This document shows positions 53,333-63,157 of a stretch of 64,000 nt of DNA, piece after piece. The DNA is taken from NCBI GenBank assembly GCA_937862815.1, contig CALMED010000002.1, positions 558,001-622,000 of the forward strand, given 5' to 3'. Within the stretch, counting starts at the first letter, position 1. The number at the start of each line of letters is the position of its first letter. Origin of the DNA: an uncultured Chitinophagaceae bacterium. GTDB taxonomy: Bacteria; Bacteroidota; Bacteroidia; Chitinophagales; Chitinophagaceae. The translations under genes were made by a program, and so were the position numbers. Under the pieces are notes generated by a model. The model did no database searches. It worked only from the letters and a program-made list of their open reading frames with translations, and had not been told where the DNA came from.

Positions 53333-56300
53333 ATGTACCTTATGTTTATCAACAAGTATCCTGCCTGGGCTGGTTCTCCCGTTTTTATTACTGATAGTTC
53401 AGTTTTCCGGCTGAAGCCGACCAACGTGTTCCTTAGACTTTTTGGATTACTCTTTGCCTGGCTGTTACCGGTTTGCCTTATGGCCCAATCGGCGGGCGAT
53501 TACCAGTCCAATGCCGCCACCATGAACTGGAATGCAACAGCCAGCTGGCAGCGCTGGGATGGTACCCAGTGGGTGAGCAATCCTTCGCAGGGATACCCGG
53601 GCCAGAATACGGGTACCGGCCGCGTTACCATCCGGAACGGTCACACAACCACACACAATATTTCTCCTGCCAATGCGCTCGGTTCCCTGCTGGTGGAAGA
53701 CGGCGCCACCCTGGCCCTGGGCGGCTTTAATCTGATTGTCAACGGCACCACCACCATTGGACAGGGTGCCAGCGGAACCATTTCTTTTTCCTCCGCTACA
53801 GGAACCAGGCGGTTCATTGGGTTGGTAACGGTGCAAAGCGGTGCCAGCTGGACCAATACCGCCAACTCAACAGTTGAATTCCGGGGCGGACTGCACAATT
53901 TTGGCACATTCACCGCAGGTACTGCCATACATACATTTTCCACCAATGCGCAATCCCTCCAGGGTGTCTTAACCATACCGCAGGTAACGACCACTATTTC
54001 TCTCACCAATCTGCAGCATCTCACCGTTACCGCCTCCCTTGCCGGTGCGGGAGCACTCATCCAGGGAGCAGGAGCCGAGCTCAACATCGGAGGCACAACC
54101 CCGGTTACCACCCTTACAGCCACAGCGGCCGGCAACACCGTCCGCTATACCGGTGGTAATCAAACCCTGAAGGTAACCAGCTACCACAACCTGGAACTTA
54201 CCGGCACGGGCGCCAAGACCATGGGGACGATCTCCACCATCGGTGGCCGGTTACTGGTAGCTGGCACCACTACCGCCACAGCCGGGGCTGCACTTGCCGT
54301 GACCGGGGACGTGGTGCTGGAGTCGGGTACATTCACCGCGGGTAATTTCACGCATGCGATCGGTGGTAATTGGATTAATAACGGGGCCGTGTTTACGACA
54401 GGTACCGGTACCATCCGGTTCAATGGTACTGCCGACCAGGAAATCAGGGGTACGGCACTTAACCAACTGTTCCGCAACCTTACCGTTGACAAAGCCAGCG
54501 GTGCCCTGCTGATCGCCGGCTCCACCACCATCCTGAATGCGACCGGCAACGTGCTGCTCAGTTCCGGAACCTTCGGGGCCGGCACAGCCGTCATGATCCA
54601 TGTTGCCGGCAACTGGACCAACAACGGGGCTGTTTTTCTGCCGGGTACCGGTTCCACGATATTCAACGGTACCACCCAAACCATTGGTGGAAGCCAGGGT
54701 ACGCACTTCAACAACCTGATCATTGGTTCCTCTTCCACCACAACGGCCGCCGTAAACCTGACGGTGGGCAGTGAACTTACCTGCACCGGTATATTCGACC
54801 TCGTTACCTTCACCTGCAACCGTACGGCAGCAGGCGGCTCGCTCAACGTAACAGGCACCCTGCGGTTGCGGGGTACTACTGGTGGTGAGAACGGCAGCAA
54901 TTTTCCGGCTCAATTCGCCTCGTACAATCTGGATTTCGGTACCGTGGAATACAATGCCGTGGGCGGCGCCACCCAGACAATTTATGCAGCCCCGTTCTAT
55001 GGCAACCTGGTGTTTACCCGCCAGTCGGGCACCGGTAACTCCTTCCGCGTGGCCGGTGGTAACCTGTCGGTTGCCGGCAACTTTACCATCAACGGTAATA
55101 CGTTATTTGAAGCCGGGTCATTTACGCACAGTCTTGAGGGCAATCTTACCATCATCGGCAGTTTTGTGCGGGGTACCAGCACGGTGGAGATGAACGGTGG
55201 CACCCAGACCATTGGCGGCTCCACGGCCACCACTTTTCACAACCTGGTGATTCAAAGCGGCATACATACTCAAATCAACACCGGTAATACGGCTGTTGCC
55301 GGCCAACTCCTCGTTCCGCAGGAAAAACTGCTGCGGATAGGTGGCGTAACGGTGATACTGAATGCGGGAGCCACCGGCAGCATTGCGGGTACCCTGCGGA
55401 TCCTGCAGCCCGGGCGACTGAACACCAACAATAACCTGGTGTTTGAAGCCGGCGGGCGCTACCAGCACGATTGGCAAACGGTTGAAGGGTTTGTGCCTTT
55501 TGCCACCTGGCAGGATGGTTCCATCTGTGAAATCGTCGGATTTACCGGGGATAATTCTCCCAATACTTTTTTTGCTGCCAACGGTTACAGCCAGTCGTTC
55601 TACGATTTTGAATGGAACTGTCCGAACCAGGGAAGTGGAAACATCATTACCATGAGCGGCACCCTCTCCACCGTCCGCAACAATTTCACCATCCGCAGCA
55701 CCGGCGCGGGCATTTTCCGCCTGGGAGCAACCTCTGCAGGTGATCTGAGCATTGGGGGCAATTTTCTGCAACAAGCCGGTACATTTCAGGTAACAGCATC
55801 CTCGGCAAGAGTGATGACAGTTGCCGGGGATTTCACCGTCCAGGCCGGCACGTTCAATCTCAGCGCTAACGGGAATGCTACAGTAAATGTGGCCGGCAAC
55901 TGTACATTTTCTTCAGGGTCTGCAATCACTGAAACAGGCTCCTCCACCGGCTCCGGTTTCGTGTTTAACGGAAGCGAAAACCCGCAGGTGTTTACCTCTG
56001 GTGGAACCGTCAGCAACACCATCCATTATACAGTCAACAGCGGAGCTTATTTGCAAATGGCCACAGCGGCCACCACGGTAACCAGCGGAACCGGCGGTAC
56101 GTTTCTGCTCCAGTCCGGGGCCACCCTGGGTGTAACGGCTTCTGATGGTATTACCACAACCGGTGCTGCCGGTAACATCCGGGTTCCCGGCGCACGCACT
56201 TACAGCGCCGGTGCCCACTACATCTACAACGGAACAACCAGCCAGGTTGCCGGCAGCGGCCTTACGCAAAATATACCTGGTAACCTCACCATTGATAATT

Positions 56301-57706
56301 CCGGCAACACCGTATCGCTTTCGGCCAATACCACCATCAGCGGTAACCTGCTCATCAGCCAGGGCACGTTCAGCAGCAGCGCTTCTTCTTTCAACTTCAG
56401 CCTGGGAGGCAACTGGACGAACAACGGCAGCTACTCCCCCCAAACCAACACGGTTAACTTTGCCAGTACCACGGCGCCCCAGGCCATCGCGGGAACATCG
56501 GTTACCACGTTCCACAATCTTACCAACAACAATACCAACGCTGTTGGCTTATCGCTGCAAAACGTGGATGCCGTTGTGAATAATATGCTTAACCTCAATT
56601 CGGCCACCAACGGCCGGTTCACCATCGGTGCCAACAACCTTACCATTGGCTCCGGCGGCAGCATCCAGAATGCTTCGGCCAGCAAGTACATCGTGTCGGC
56701 ACCCACCACTTCCACCAACGGACGTCTCCGGCAGAACAACCTGCCCGCAGCGGCCCGGCTCTATCCCCTTGGTACGGCTACCAACTACCTCCCGCTGACG
56801 CTTTCTCCCCAGGCTGCCGGCTCCGACTATTCGGCTTCTGTGTTCATTGGAACCACCACGTCGGGCTTGCCCGGAGGATCTGCCTTCGATCCGCGTATTC
56901 ACCAGGTGAATGCGGTGTGGTGGATTGGTCAGCCCGCCGGCACTTCCGCCGCCACCCTGCGCTTTAGCTGGGGTGCCGATGCGCTGGAGGGAAGTGTGTT
57001 TACCACCCAGCCCGATGGCCGCATTGGCGTGTGGCGGAAAGACCAGCTCAGTTCGCCCCTCTGGAGCCTGACCGGCCAGGGATTCAACAATAGCAACACC
57101 TCCAATTTTTCCGAAGCCGTACAGGTGAATGCACTGGGCGGAGCAGAAGGATACCCCTATATCGTTGCCACCAACTTTGTGTTACCCGGCGTGCTGAAAA
57201 CCTTCCGGGCCAGCGCCGGTACGGCTGGTAACACCCTGTACTGGGAAATGGAAGGCGCTGAAGGTATACAGTATTTTGAGGTGGAAGGAGGAAATAACGG
57301 CCGAGACTTTACGTTTCTGGCACGTGTATCCTCCGGCCGCCAGGGTTCCTATACCTATCTTGATCCGGTGTCGGGTCAGTCTGTACGCTACTACCGCCTG
57401 CGGATGGTGGATCAGCAGGCGAATGCAACTTACAGCAAGGTTGTTACCGTTGGCGGAAATGCTGTGCAAGGATTGGTGCTTTTACAAAACCCGGTTAGTG
57501 GTTCATTGGGCTTCCGCCATGCTGTGGCATCGCAAACAGCACAGTACCAGGTGGTGGACATGCAGGGTAAATTGCTGCGGCAGGGTCGTGTACAGCAAGG
57601 TGCGAATATGACATTTGTCAACCTCGATCAACTGCCGGCCGGCACCTACGTGCTGCGTTATACCGACGGCGGACAGCAGTATGCCACGATGTTTGTCCGA
57701 CAGTAA
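53333..57706 (+). CDS. Very large secreted repeat protein with T9SS type A sorting domain
   Basis: 1457 aa. An unusually long N-terminus ends in a hydrophobic signal segment (LRLFGLLFAWLLPVCLMAQ). The true start may be a GTG near 53424. The body consists of many irregular repeats of the type GGNWTNNGAVF..GTGTIxFNGTxQxIxGT..FHNLTV, suggestive of a long beta-helix. Near the end comes NGRLRQNNLPAAARLYPLGTATNYLPLTL, also present in the 799-aa protein above, then a fibronectin-like segment and the sorting domain (LLQNPVSGSLGFRH ... AGTYVLRYTDGG). Likely a surface adhesin; substrate unknown. Confidence 0.86.
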   Translation: MYLMFINKYPAWAGSPVFITDSSVFRLKPTNVFLRLFGLLFAWLLPVCLMAQSAGDYQSNAATMNWNATASWQRWDGTQWVSNPSQGYPGQNTGTGRVTIRNGHTTTHNISPANALGSLLVEDGATLALGGFNLIVNGTTTIGQGASGTISFSSATGTRRFIGLVTVQSGASWTNTANSTVEFRGGLHNFGTFTAGTAIHTFSTNAQSLQGVLTIPQVTTTISLTNLQHLTVTASLAGAGALIQGAGAELNIGGTTPVTTLTATAAGNTVRYTGGNQTLKVTSYHNLELTGTGAKTMGTISTIGGRLLVAGTTTATAGAALAVTGDVVLESGTFTAGNFTHAIGGNWINNGAVFTTGTGTIRFNGTADQEIRGTALNQLFRNLTVDKASGALLIAGSTTILNATGNVLLSSGTFGAGTAVMIHVAGNWTNNGAVFLPGTGSTIFNGTTQTIGGSQGTHFNNLIIGSSSTTTAAVNLTVGSELTCTGIFDLVTFTCNRTAAGGSLNVTGTLRLRGTTGGENGSNFPAQFASYNLDFGTVEYNAVGGATQTIYAAPFYGNLVFTRQSGTGNSFRVAGGNLSVAGNFTINGNTLFEAGSFTHSLEGNLTIIGSFVRGTSTVEMNGGTQTIGGSTATTFHNLVIQSGIHTQINTGNTAVAGQLLVPQEKLLRIGGVTVILNAGATGSIAGTLRILQPGRLNTNNNLVFEAGGRYQHDWQTVEGFVPFATWQDGSICEIVGFTGDNSPNTFFAANGYSQSFYDFEWNCPNQGSGNIITMSGTLSTVRNNFTIRSTGAGIFRLGATSAGDLSIGGNFLQQAGTFQVTASSARVMTVAGDFTVQAGTFNLSANGNATVNVAGNCTFSSGSAITETGSSTGSGFVFNGSENPQVFTSGGTVSNTIHYTVNSGAYLQMATAATTVTSGTGGTFLLQSGATLGVTASDGITTTGAAGNIRVPGARTYSAGAHYIYNGTTSQVAGSGLTQNIPGNLTIDNSGNTVSLSANTTISGNLLISQGTFSSSASSFNFSLGGNWTNNGSYSPQTNTVNFASTTAPQAIAGTSVTTFHNLTNNNTNAVGLSLQNVDAVVNNMLNLNSATNGRFTIGANNLTIGSGGSIQNASASKYIVSAPTTSTNGRLRQNNLPAAARLYPLGTATNYLPLTLSPQAAGSDYSASVFIGTTTSGLPGGSAFDPRIHQVNAVWWIGQPAGTSAATLRFSWGADALEGSVFTTQPDGRIGVWRKDQLSSPLWSLTGQGFNNSNTSNFSEAVQVNALGGAEGYPYIVATNFVLPGVLKTFRASAGTAGNTLYWEMEGAEGIQYFEVEGGNNGRDFTFLARVSSGRQGSYTYLDPVSGQSVRYYRLRMVDQQANATYSKVVTVGGNAVQGLVLLQNPVSGSLGFRHAVASQTAQYQVVDMQGKLLRQGRVQQGANMTFVNLDQLPAGTYVLRYTDGGQQYATMFVRQ

Positions 57707-57721
57707 ATAATGGGCTGAGGT

Positions 57722-58132
57722 TTACCGCAACCGGTCCATGCTGCGCACCAGCGCTTCATCCTTGCGGATGCCCCACCAGGCCAGCACCAGGAACACAGGG
57801 ACCAGGAAGGCGAATACAGCCGTGAGGCTAAGCGTGCCCTGGGTGAAATCACTTATACGGGAAAAGAGCAGCGCCAGAATGGCCACCTGCAGCAATACAG
57901 CACCCAGCACCAGCTGGATCTGCCGTTTGCGGTTTTTGTACAGGAAAATGGTAACAAGGGCCAGTACCGCCACGGCAATGGCAAGGATCAGCGTCAGGAA
58001 ACCACTGCTGCTGGTGAGCGGCGGCGCATAACCGCCGGAGGCATTGCTGCCGCTGTAAAACGGAAAACGGAGGGTGGCGGTGCTGGCAGCCGCAGCCAGC
58101 AGCAGCCAAAGCGTTTGAATACGTTGAATCAT
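57722..58132 (-). CDS. DUF4293 family membrane protein
   Basis: 136 aa with four predicted membrane helices. The start MIQRIQTLWLLLAAA and the size fit DUF4293, a Bacteroidota family of unknown function. It lies 33 bases downstream of glyA in the same direction and is probably co-transcribed. Confidence 0.85.
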   Translation of the reverse strand: MIQRIQTLWLLLAAAASTATLRFPFYSGSNASGGYAPPLTSSSGFLTLILAIAVAVLALVTIFLYKNRKRQIQLVLGAVLLQVAILALLFSRISDFTQGTLSLTAVFAFLVPVFLVLAWWGIRKDEALVRSMDRLR

Positions 58133-58165
58133 AGCAAATGATATTTCAAAAAGTTCATGAGCGGT

Positions 58166-59446
58166 TTATCCCAGTTCGGGATATAGCGGGAATTGCTGCA
58201 TAAAGGCTTTCACTTCGTTGCGGACGTCTGCAATCACGCCTTCATCGTCGGCATGGGTTAACACCCGGTCAATCAGTTCCGCCACTGTTTCCATGTGTTG
58301 TTCCTGCAAACCACGGGTGGTGATGGCCGCCACGCCCACGCGGATGCCGCTGGTTACAAAGGGCGACTTATCGTCGAACGGAACCGCGTTTTTGTTGAGG
58401 GTGATATGGGCTTTGTCCAGCGTTTCCTGGGCTTTTTTACCGGTGAGGTTTTTGTTCCGTAGGTCAATCAGCATCAGGTGGTTGTCGGTACCGTTGCTGA
58501 TGAGGTTATAGCCCCGCGCCACCAATGCCGAAGCCATGGCCTGCGCATTGCGGATGATCTGCTGTCCGTAGGCTTTGAAGCCCGGCTCCAGTATCTCGCC
58601 AAAGGCCACCGCCTTGGCGGCAATGATGTGTTCGAGCGGCCCCCCCTGCATACCGGGGAAAACAGCCAGGTCGAGCAGGCTGCTCATCATCCGGGTATTG
58701 CCTTTCGGGTCTTTAACACCAAAGGGGTTTTCAAAATCGTGCCGCAGGGCAATGATGCCACCCCGGGGACCCCGCAGGGTTTTGTGTGTGGTGGATGTTA
58801 CAATATGACAATGTTCAAAGGGATCGTTGAGCAAGCCGCCTGCTATCAGTCCGGCGGGGTGGGCAATATCGGCCAGCACCAACGCACCTACTTCATCGGC
58901 CACGGCACGGATGCGGCGGTAGTCCCAGTCGCGGCTATAAGCCGAAGCGCCGCAAATGATCATTTTCGGCTTTTCCGCCCGGGCGGTAGCCTCCAGTTGT
59001 TCGTAGTTGATCAGTCCGCTTTCCCGGTCCACGCCGTAAAACAGTGCCTGGTAGTATTTACCGCTGAAGTTGGCCGGACTGCCGTGGGTGAGGTGCCCAC
59101 CCATGCTCAGGTCCAGGCCCAGGATTTTATCCCCCGGCTTCAGGCAGGCCAGGAACACCGCCGTATTGGCCTGCGCACCGCTGTGCGGTTGCACATTGGC
59201 CCAGCTGGCATTGAAAACCTGTTTCAGCCGTTCAATGGCGATGGTTTCAATTTCATCCACCACTTCACACCCCCCGTAATAACGACGGCCCGGATAACCT
59301 TCGGCGTATTTATTGGTGGGTACACTGCCCATGGCCTGCATCACCTGCAGGGAGGTAAAGTTTTCTGAGGCGATGAGTTCAATGCCGTTGCGTTGCCGCT
59401 CCAGCTCTTTGCGAATGAGGTTGAAGATAACGGAGTCCTGTTGCAT
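58166..59446 (-). CDS. glyA: Serine hydroxymethyltransferase
   Basis: 426 aa from the ATG at 59446 ([32 protein letters not shown]). The frame stays open further upstream to 59641 but that part is unlike the family and crosses the promoter. The PLP-binding lysine is K222 in [27 protein letters not shown] is canonical. It interconverts serine and glycine and makes methylene-tetrahydrofolate in the cytoplasm. Confidence 0.97.
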   Translation of the reverse strand: MQQDSVIFNLIRKELERQRNGIELIASENFTSLQVMQAMGSVPTNKYAEGYPGRRYYGGCEVVDEIETIAIERLKQVFNASWANVQPHSGAQANTAVFLACLKPGDKILGLDLSMGGHLTHGSPANFSGKYYQALFYGVDRESGLINYEQLEATARAEKPKMIICGASAYSRDWDYRRIRAVADEVGALVLADIAHPAGLIAGGLLNDPFEHCHIVTSTTHKTLRGPRGGIIALRHDFENPFGVKDPKGNTRMMSSLLDLAVFPGMQGGPLEHIIAAKAVAFGEILEPGFKAYGQQIIRNAQAMASALVARGYNLISNGTDNHLMLIDLRNKNLTGKKAQETLDKAHITLNKNAVPFDDKSPFVTSGIRVGVAAITTRGLQEQHMETVAELIDRVLTHADDEGVIADVRNEVKAFMQQFPLYPELG

Positions 59447-59511
59447 GAAACATGTTTTAATTGGAAAGAGTAACCGCTTGCCTTCCTGCCCGGTATAGGA
59501 GGTTACGGCCG

Positions 59512-59519
59512 CAAAAATA
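59512..59519 (-). promoter_or_regulatory. Probable -7 element of glyA
   Basis: On the minus strand this reads TATTTTTG, matching TAnnTTTG, about 65 bases upstream of the glyA ATG. No clear -33 partner. It supports the shorter glyA start. Confidence 0.5.
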
Positions 59520-59708
59520 CACCGGCCCGCGACAGTGGCACCGCTTGTGGAAGTTTTTTTATAAACAGAAGGGCCTGGGCTGGAAATTGGCCGCAAGGAA
59601 AAAAGTACTACTTTAGCCCGCTGAGGTTTGACCATCGGCATTGCAGGCGCACCTTCTGTGAATACCGGTTCCGGCCAGCTGTACCACTTGAACTAAAACG
59701 ATGCGCAG

Positions 59709-60701
59709 ATGAAGGCAATTATTCCCGTGGCAGGAGCAGGTACCAAACTGCGACCCCATACCTATACACAACCCAAAGCGCTGATCCCCATTGCCGGCAA
59801 AACGGTGCTGGCCATTATCGTTGAACAATTGCAGGATGCAGGCATTCATGATTTTGTGTTTGTACTCGGTTACCTGGGCGATAAAATTCAGGATTACGTA
59901 AAACAAACTTTTCCGGGCATTCAGGCTGATTTTGTGTACCAGAACGATCGCCTTGGCCTGGGCCATGCCATCCTGCTTACCCGTGAAAAAGTGGGGGAGG
60001 AGGAACTCGTGATTGTACTGGGGGATACCGTGTGCGAGTACGATGTAAGCCAGGTGGTGCAGTCGCCCGTTTCCATGCTGGGCGTGAAGCGGGTTGACGA
60101 TCCCCGTAACTTCGGCGTGGCCGAAATCAGTGAAGAAGGGAGCATCACCCGGGTGGTGGAAAAACCCCAGATTCCCAAAAGCAACCTGGCCCTGGTGGGA
60201 ATTTACAAAATCCGGGAAAGCGCGATGTTGTTCGAGTGCCTTGAAACCAATTTCCGGGAAGGGCACAAAAGCCGCGATGAGTACAGTCTGACCGATGCGC
60301 TGGAATGCATGATCCGCAAAGGAGCAGCTTTCCAGCCGTTTAAGGTGCTGAACTGGTTCGACTGCGGCAACAAGGATTCCCTGCTGGAGTCCAATGCCAC
60401 CCTGCTGAAGAAATTCGGCAATGCCATTCACCCCGATCACCGGTTTGAGAATGTGATCGTCGTGCCGCCGGTGAGCATCGGCAAGAACTGTGAAGTACGC
60501 AACTCCATCATTGGTCCCAACGTGGCGATCGGCGATAATACCACCATCAACTACTCCATCATCAAGGAGTCCATCATCGGTTCCTATGCCGACCTGTTTG
60601 ATATTGTGCTGGAAGAAAGTCTCATCGGCAGCGATACCGAGGTGAAAGGCGAATCCCGCAGCCTCAACATCGGCGACAACACCGAGATTGACCTGGGTTG
60701 A
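59709..60701 (+). CDS. Sugar-phosphate nucleotidyltransferase (NDP-sugar pyrophosphorylase family)
   Basis: 330 aa. N-terminal nucleotidyltransferase motif PVAGAGTKLRPHTYTQPKAL (residues 6-25), VLGDTVCEYD, FGVAEISEEGSITRVVEKP. The C-terminal part has hexapeptide-like repeats (NSIIGPNVAIGDNTTINYSII) forming a left-handed beta-helix. Probably makes an NDP-sugar such as dTDP- or UDP-glucose for surface polysaccharide; the exact sugar and nucleotide cannot be told. Divergent from glyA. Confidence 0.9.
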   Translation: MKAIIPVAGAGTKLRPHTYTQPKALIPIAGKTVLAIIVEQLQDAGIHDFVFVLGYLGDKIQDYVKQTFPGIQADFVYQNDRLGLGHAILLTREKVGEEELVIVLGDTVCEYDVSQVVQSPVSMLGVKRVDDPRNFGVAEISEEGSITRVVEKPQIPKSNLALVGIYKIRESAMLFECLETNFREGHKSRDEYSLTDALECMIRKGAAFQPFKVLNWFDCGNKDSLLESNATLLKKFGNAIHPDHRFENVIVVPPVSIGKNCEVRNSIIGPNVAIGDNTTINYSIIKESIIGSYADLFDIVLEESLIGSDTEVKGESRSLNIGDNTEIDLG

Positions 60702-60794
60702 TGCGGAACGAAGTGCCTGCAGGGCAGCTCTTATCTTTAGCAGGTATAGGAACGCAAAGGAAGTTATAGTGTCATTATCCCCAACGCAATCCCC

Positions 60795-60819
60795 CATTCA
60801 TTCACTCATTCATTCATTG
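60795..60819. repeat. CATT microsatellite-like repeat
   Basis: Degenerate CATTCATTCACTCATTCATT run ending 3 bases before the ATG of the next gene. It is like the CATT-rich strings at 13739-13772 and in the duplicated block at 15298-15636. Confidence 0.75.
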
Positions 60820-60821
60820 CC

Positions 60822-61772
60822 ATGTTCTCCAACCGCATCACCCGCCTCTTCCGGATCGAAAAACCCATTGTGCAGGCCGGCATGATCTGGGCCAGTGGAT
60901 GGCGGTTAGCCAGCGCCGTTAGTAATGCCGGCGGACTCGGCATCATCGGCAGCGGCAGCATGTACCCCGATGTGCTGCGGGAACATGTGCGTCAATGCAA
61001 GGCGGCCACCAGCCGGCCCTTCGGCGTGAACATCCCCCTGCTGTACCCGGCCATGGACGAGCATATCCGTACGATCATTGAGGAGAAGGTGCCCATTGTG
61101 ATCACCAGCGCGGGCAATCCCCGGCTGCTGACGCCGGTGCTGAAAGACAACGGCATCACAGTGGTACATGTGGTGAGCAGCAGCCGCTTTGCCGAGAAAG
61201 CCGCCGAGGCAGGTTGCGACGCGGTGGTGGCCGAAGGATTTGAAGCGGGCGGACACAACGGACGGGAAGAAACCACCACGCTGGTACTGGTGCCGGCTGT
61301 TTGCCGGGCGGTGGACATCCCCGTGATTGCTGCCGGGGGGATTGCCAACGGGCGGCAGATGCTGGCAGCCATGGTGCTGGGCGCCGAAGGAGTGCAAATC
61401 GGCAGCCGGTACGTAGCCAGCGAAGAGGCCAGCAGTCATCCCAATTTCAAGGAAGCCGTGATCCGTAGCGGGGAAGGGGATACCAAACTCATGCTCAAAC
61501 AACTGGCCCCGGTGCGCCTGCTGAAAAATGCATTTTACCAGCAGGTGCAGGCGGCGGAAGACCGTGGGGCTTCCCGCGAAGAGTTGCAGGAAATCCTGGG
61601 ACGGGCCCGCGCCAAGAAGGGCATGTTTGAAGGCGACCTCAACGAAGGCGAACTCGAGATCGGGCAGGTGAGCGCCCTGCTGGATGAGATCTTACCGGCT
61701 GCGGTCATCACCCAACGTATCTGGGAGGAGTTTACTGCAGCACTGCAGGCTCCCTTGCAAACTCATTCGTAA
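60822..61772 (+). CDS. Nitronate monooxygenase / FabK-like flavoprotein
   Basis: 316 aa FMN-dependent TIM barrel. Motifs: KPIVQAGMIWASGWRLASAVSNAGGLGIIGSG near the N-terminus, EAGGH with H145, and PVIAAGGIANGRQMLAAMVLGAEGVQIGSRY (phosphate binding). The family includes nitronate monooxygenases and enoyl-ACP reductase FabK. The sequence alone does not decide, and no fatty-acid genes are adjacent. Confidence 0.85.
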   Translation: MFSNRITRLFRIEKPIVQAGMIWASGWRLASAVSNAGGLGIIGSGSMYPDVLREHVRQCKAATSRPFGVNIPLLYPAMDEHIRTIIEEKVPIVITSAGNPRLLTPVLKDNGITVVHVVSSSRFAEKAAEAGCDAVVAEGFEAGGHNGREETTTLVLVPAVCRAVDIPVIAAGGIANGRQMLAAMVLGAEGVQIGSRYVASEEASSHPNFKEAVIRSGEGDTKLMLKQLAPVRLLKNAFYQQVQAAEDRGASREELQEILGRARAKKGMFEGDLNEGELEIGQVSALLDEILPAAVITQRIWEEFTAALQAPLQTHS

Positions 61773-61809
61773 ACGGCAATACCTGTTGCAGCGCCGCGGC
61801 AACCCGTTT
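61771..61809. terminator. Nested hairpin in a convergent gap (possible bidirectional terminator)
   Basis: AAACGG (61771-61776) pairs with CCGTTT (61804-61809), and inside it GTTGC (61785-61789) pairs with GCAAC (61799-61803). It overlaps the stop of the flavoprotein gene. No T-run follows, so termination is uncertain. Confidence 0.35.
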
Positions 61810-61816
61810 GCCGGGA

Positions 61817-63148
61817 TCAGCGTTTCACCAATACCCACTTCATCATTTCCTTCCAGGTTACTTTTTTACCGTAGAGCAGGATGCCGGTGCGGTAGATCTT
61901 GCCGCTTAACCAGGCTGTGAAGAAGAATCCCGCCATCAGCAGCGACATGGACAGGGCCAGTTGCCAATAGGCCACACTGTCGGGTACCCCCGATGGTATT
62001 CGGGCCATCATTACAATGGGGGAGGTGAAGGGGATGATGCTGCCCCAGAAGGCGAGCGGACTGGTGGGATTTTCGATGGTGGTGCTCATGATGATGAAGC
62101 CAAAAATGATGGGCATGGTGATGGGCAGCATCAGCGACTGCGCTTCCTGCGGATCTTCGTTGATCACACTGCCAATGGCCGCAAACAATGAGGCATAGAA
62201 GAGGTAACCACCCAGGAAATAAAACAGGAAGCAGGCGATGATCAGTCCCCAGTTGGCCGACAGCAACGTAGTGCGTACTTCCATCATCTTCAGGGCGGTG
62301 GCATTCTGCTGCATCATACCGCCGGGCAGGCTGTTGTTGGCTTCCTGTGCCTGTTGCAATACTTCCGGTCCAAGAAACAGGGAACTGGCGGAGGTAAGCA
62401 GCACCAGCACCACGATCCATAACAGCAGCTGGGTGAGTCCCACCGCTGCAATGCCGATGATCTTCCCCATCATTAACTGGAAAGGCTTTACGCTGCTCAC
62501 CATAACTTCCGCAATGCGGTTCATCTTCTCTTCCATCACACCCCGCATCACGGAGGCGCCGTACACAAACAGCGTTATGTAAATGATGATGCCACTGCCA
62601 AAGCCGATGCCGTAGGCCAGTGCTTTGTTGTCTTCCTTCAACTCGCTGCCTTTTACTTTATAGGAGCGGTAGTTGAGCGCCTGTTCATTACTGCTTTGCT
62701 GCCGGATGGAGTCGAGCAGCGCCCGGCTGATACCCTCCTGCAGCAGCAGGCGGTCTTCGTTGATCCGCTGGATCTGGTTTTTAATGGCTTCATCGGTAGT
62801 GAGCCCCATCTGCTTGTGTGAATAGAGGCGGGCCGAATCGGCAGCAGTTCCGGAGGAGGAATAAATCACCAGCAATCCATCGTAGCCTTCGGTCTCGTAA
62901 TTTGACTGGGTAACTCCCTCCGGGTAGCCGTAAAATGCGCTATTGCTGTTTTTAAGCTTGTCTTTGTACAGGCCCGATTCGTCCTTTACGGCAATCTTGT
63001 TCTGTTGCACACTGCGGGCGCCCAGGTAGGCCGAGCCGGCGAAAAATACAATCATGAATAGCGGGAACAGGAACGTAGAGAGCAGGAAGGTTTTGTTGCG
63101 CACGCGGGTGATGTATTCCCGCTTTATAATGATCCAGATCTTTTTCAT
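61817..63148 (-). CDS. ABC-2 type transporter permease
   Basis: 443 aa. N-terminal cytoplasmic start KKIWIIIKREYITRVRNKTFLL, one membrane helix, a large extracytoplasmic domain (about residues 45-170), then five or so membrane helices (GIGFGSGIIIYITLFVYGASVMRGVMEEKMNRIAEVMVSSVKPF). It fits the NatB-like ABC-2 exporter permease family. It follows its ATPase by 9 bases, so the two form one exporter. Substrate unknown. Confidence 0.93.
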   Translation of the reverse strand: MKKIWIIIKREYITRVRNKTFLLSTFLFPLFMIVFFAGSAYLGARSVQQNKIAVKDESGLYKDKLKNSNSAFYGYPEGVTQSNYETEGYDGLLVIYSSSGTAADSARLYSHKQMGLTTDEAIKNQIQRINEDRLLLQEGISRALLDSIRQQSSNEQALNYRSYKVKGSELKEDNKALAYGIGFGSGIIIYITLFVYGASVMRGVMEEKMNRIAEVMVSSVKPFQLMMGKIIGIAAVGLTQLLLWIVVLVLLTSASSLFLGPEVLQQAQEANNSLPGGMMQQNATALKMMEVRTTLLSANWGLIIACFLFYFLGGYLFYASLFAAIGSVINEDPQEAQSLMLPITMPIIFGFIIMSTTIENPTSPLAFWGSIIPFTSPIVMMARIPSGVPDSVAYWQLALSMSLLMAGFFFTAWLSGKIYRTGILLYGKKVTWKEMMKWVLVKR

Positions 63149-63157
63149 GTACCAGGT

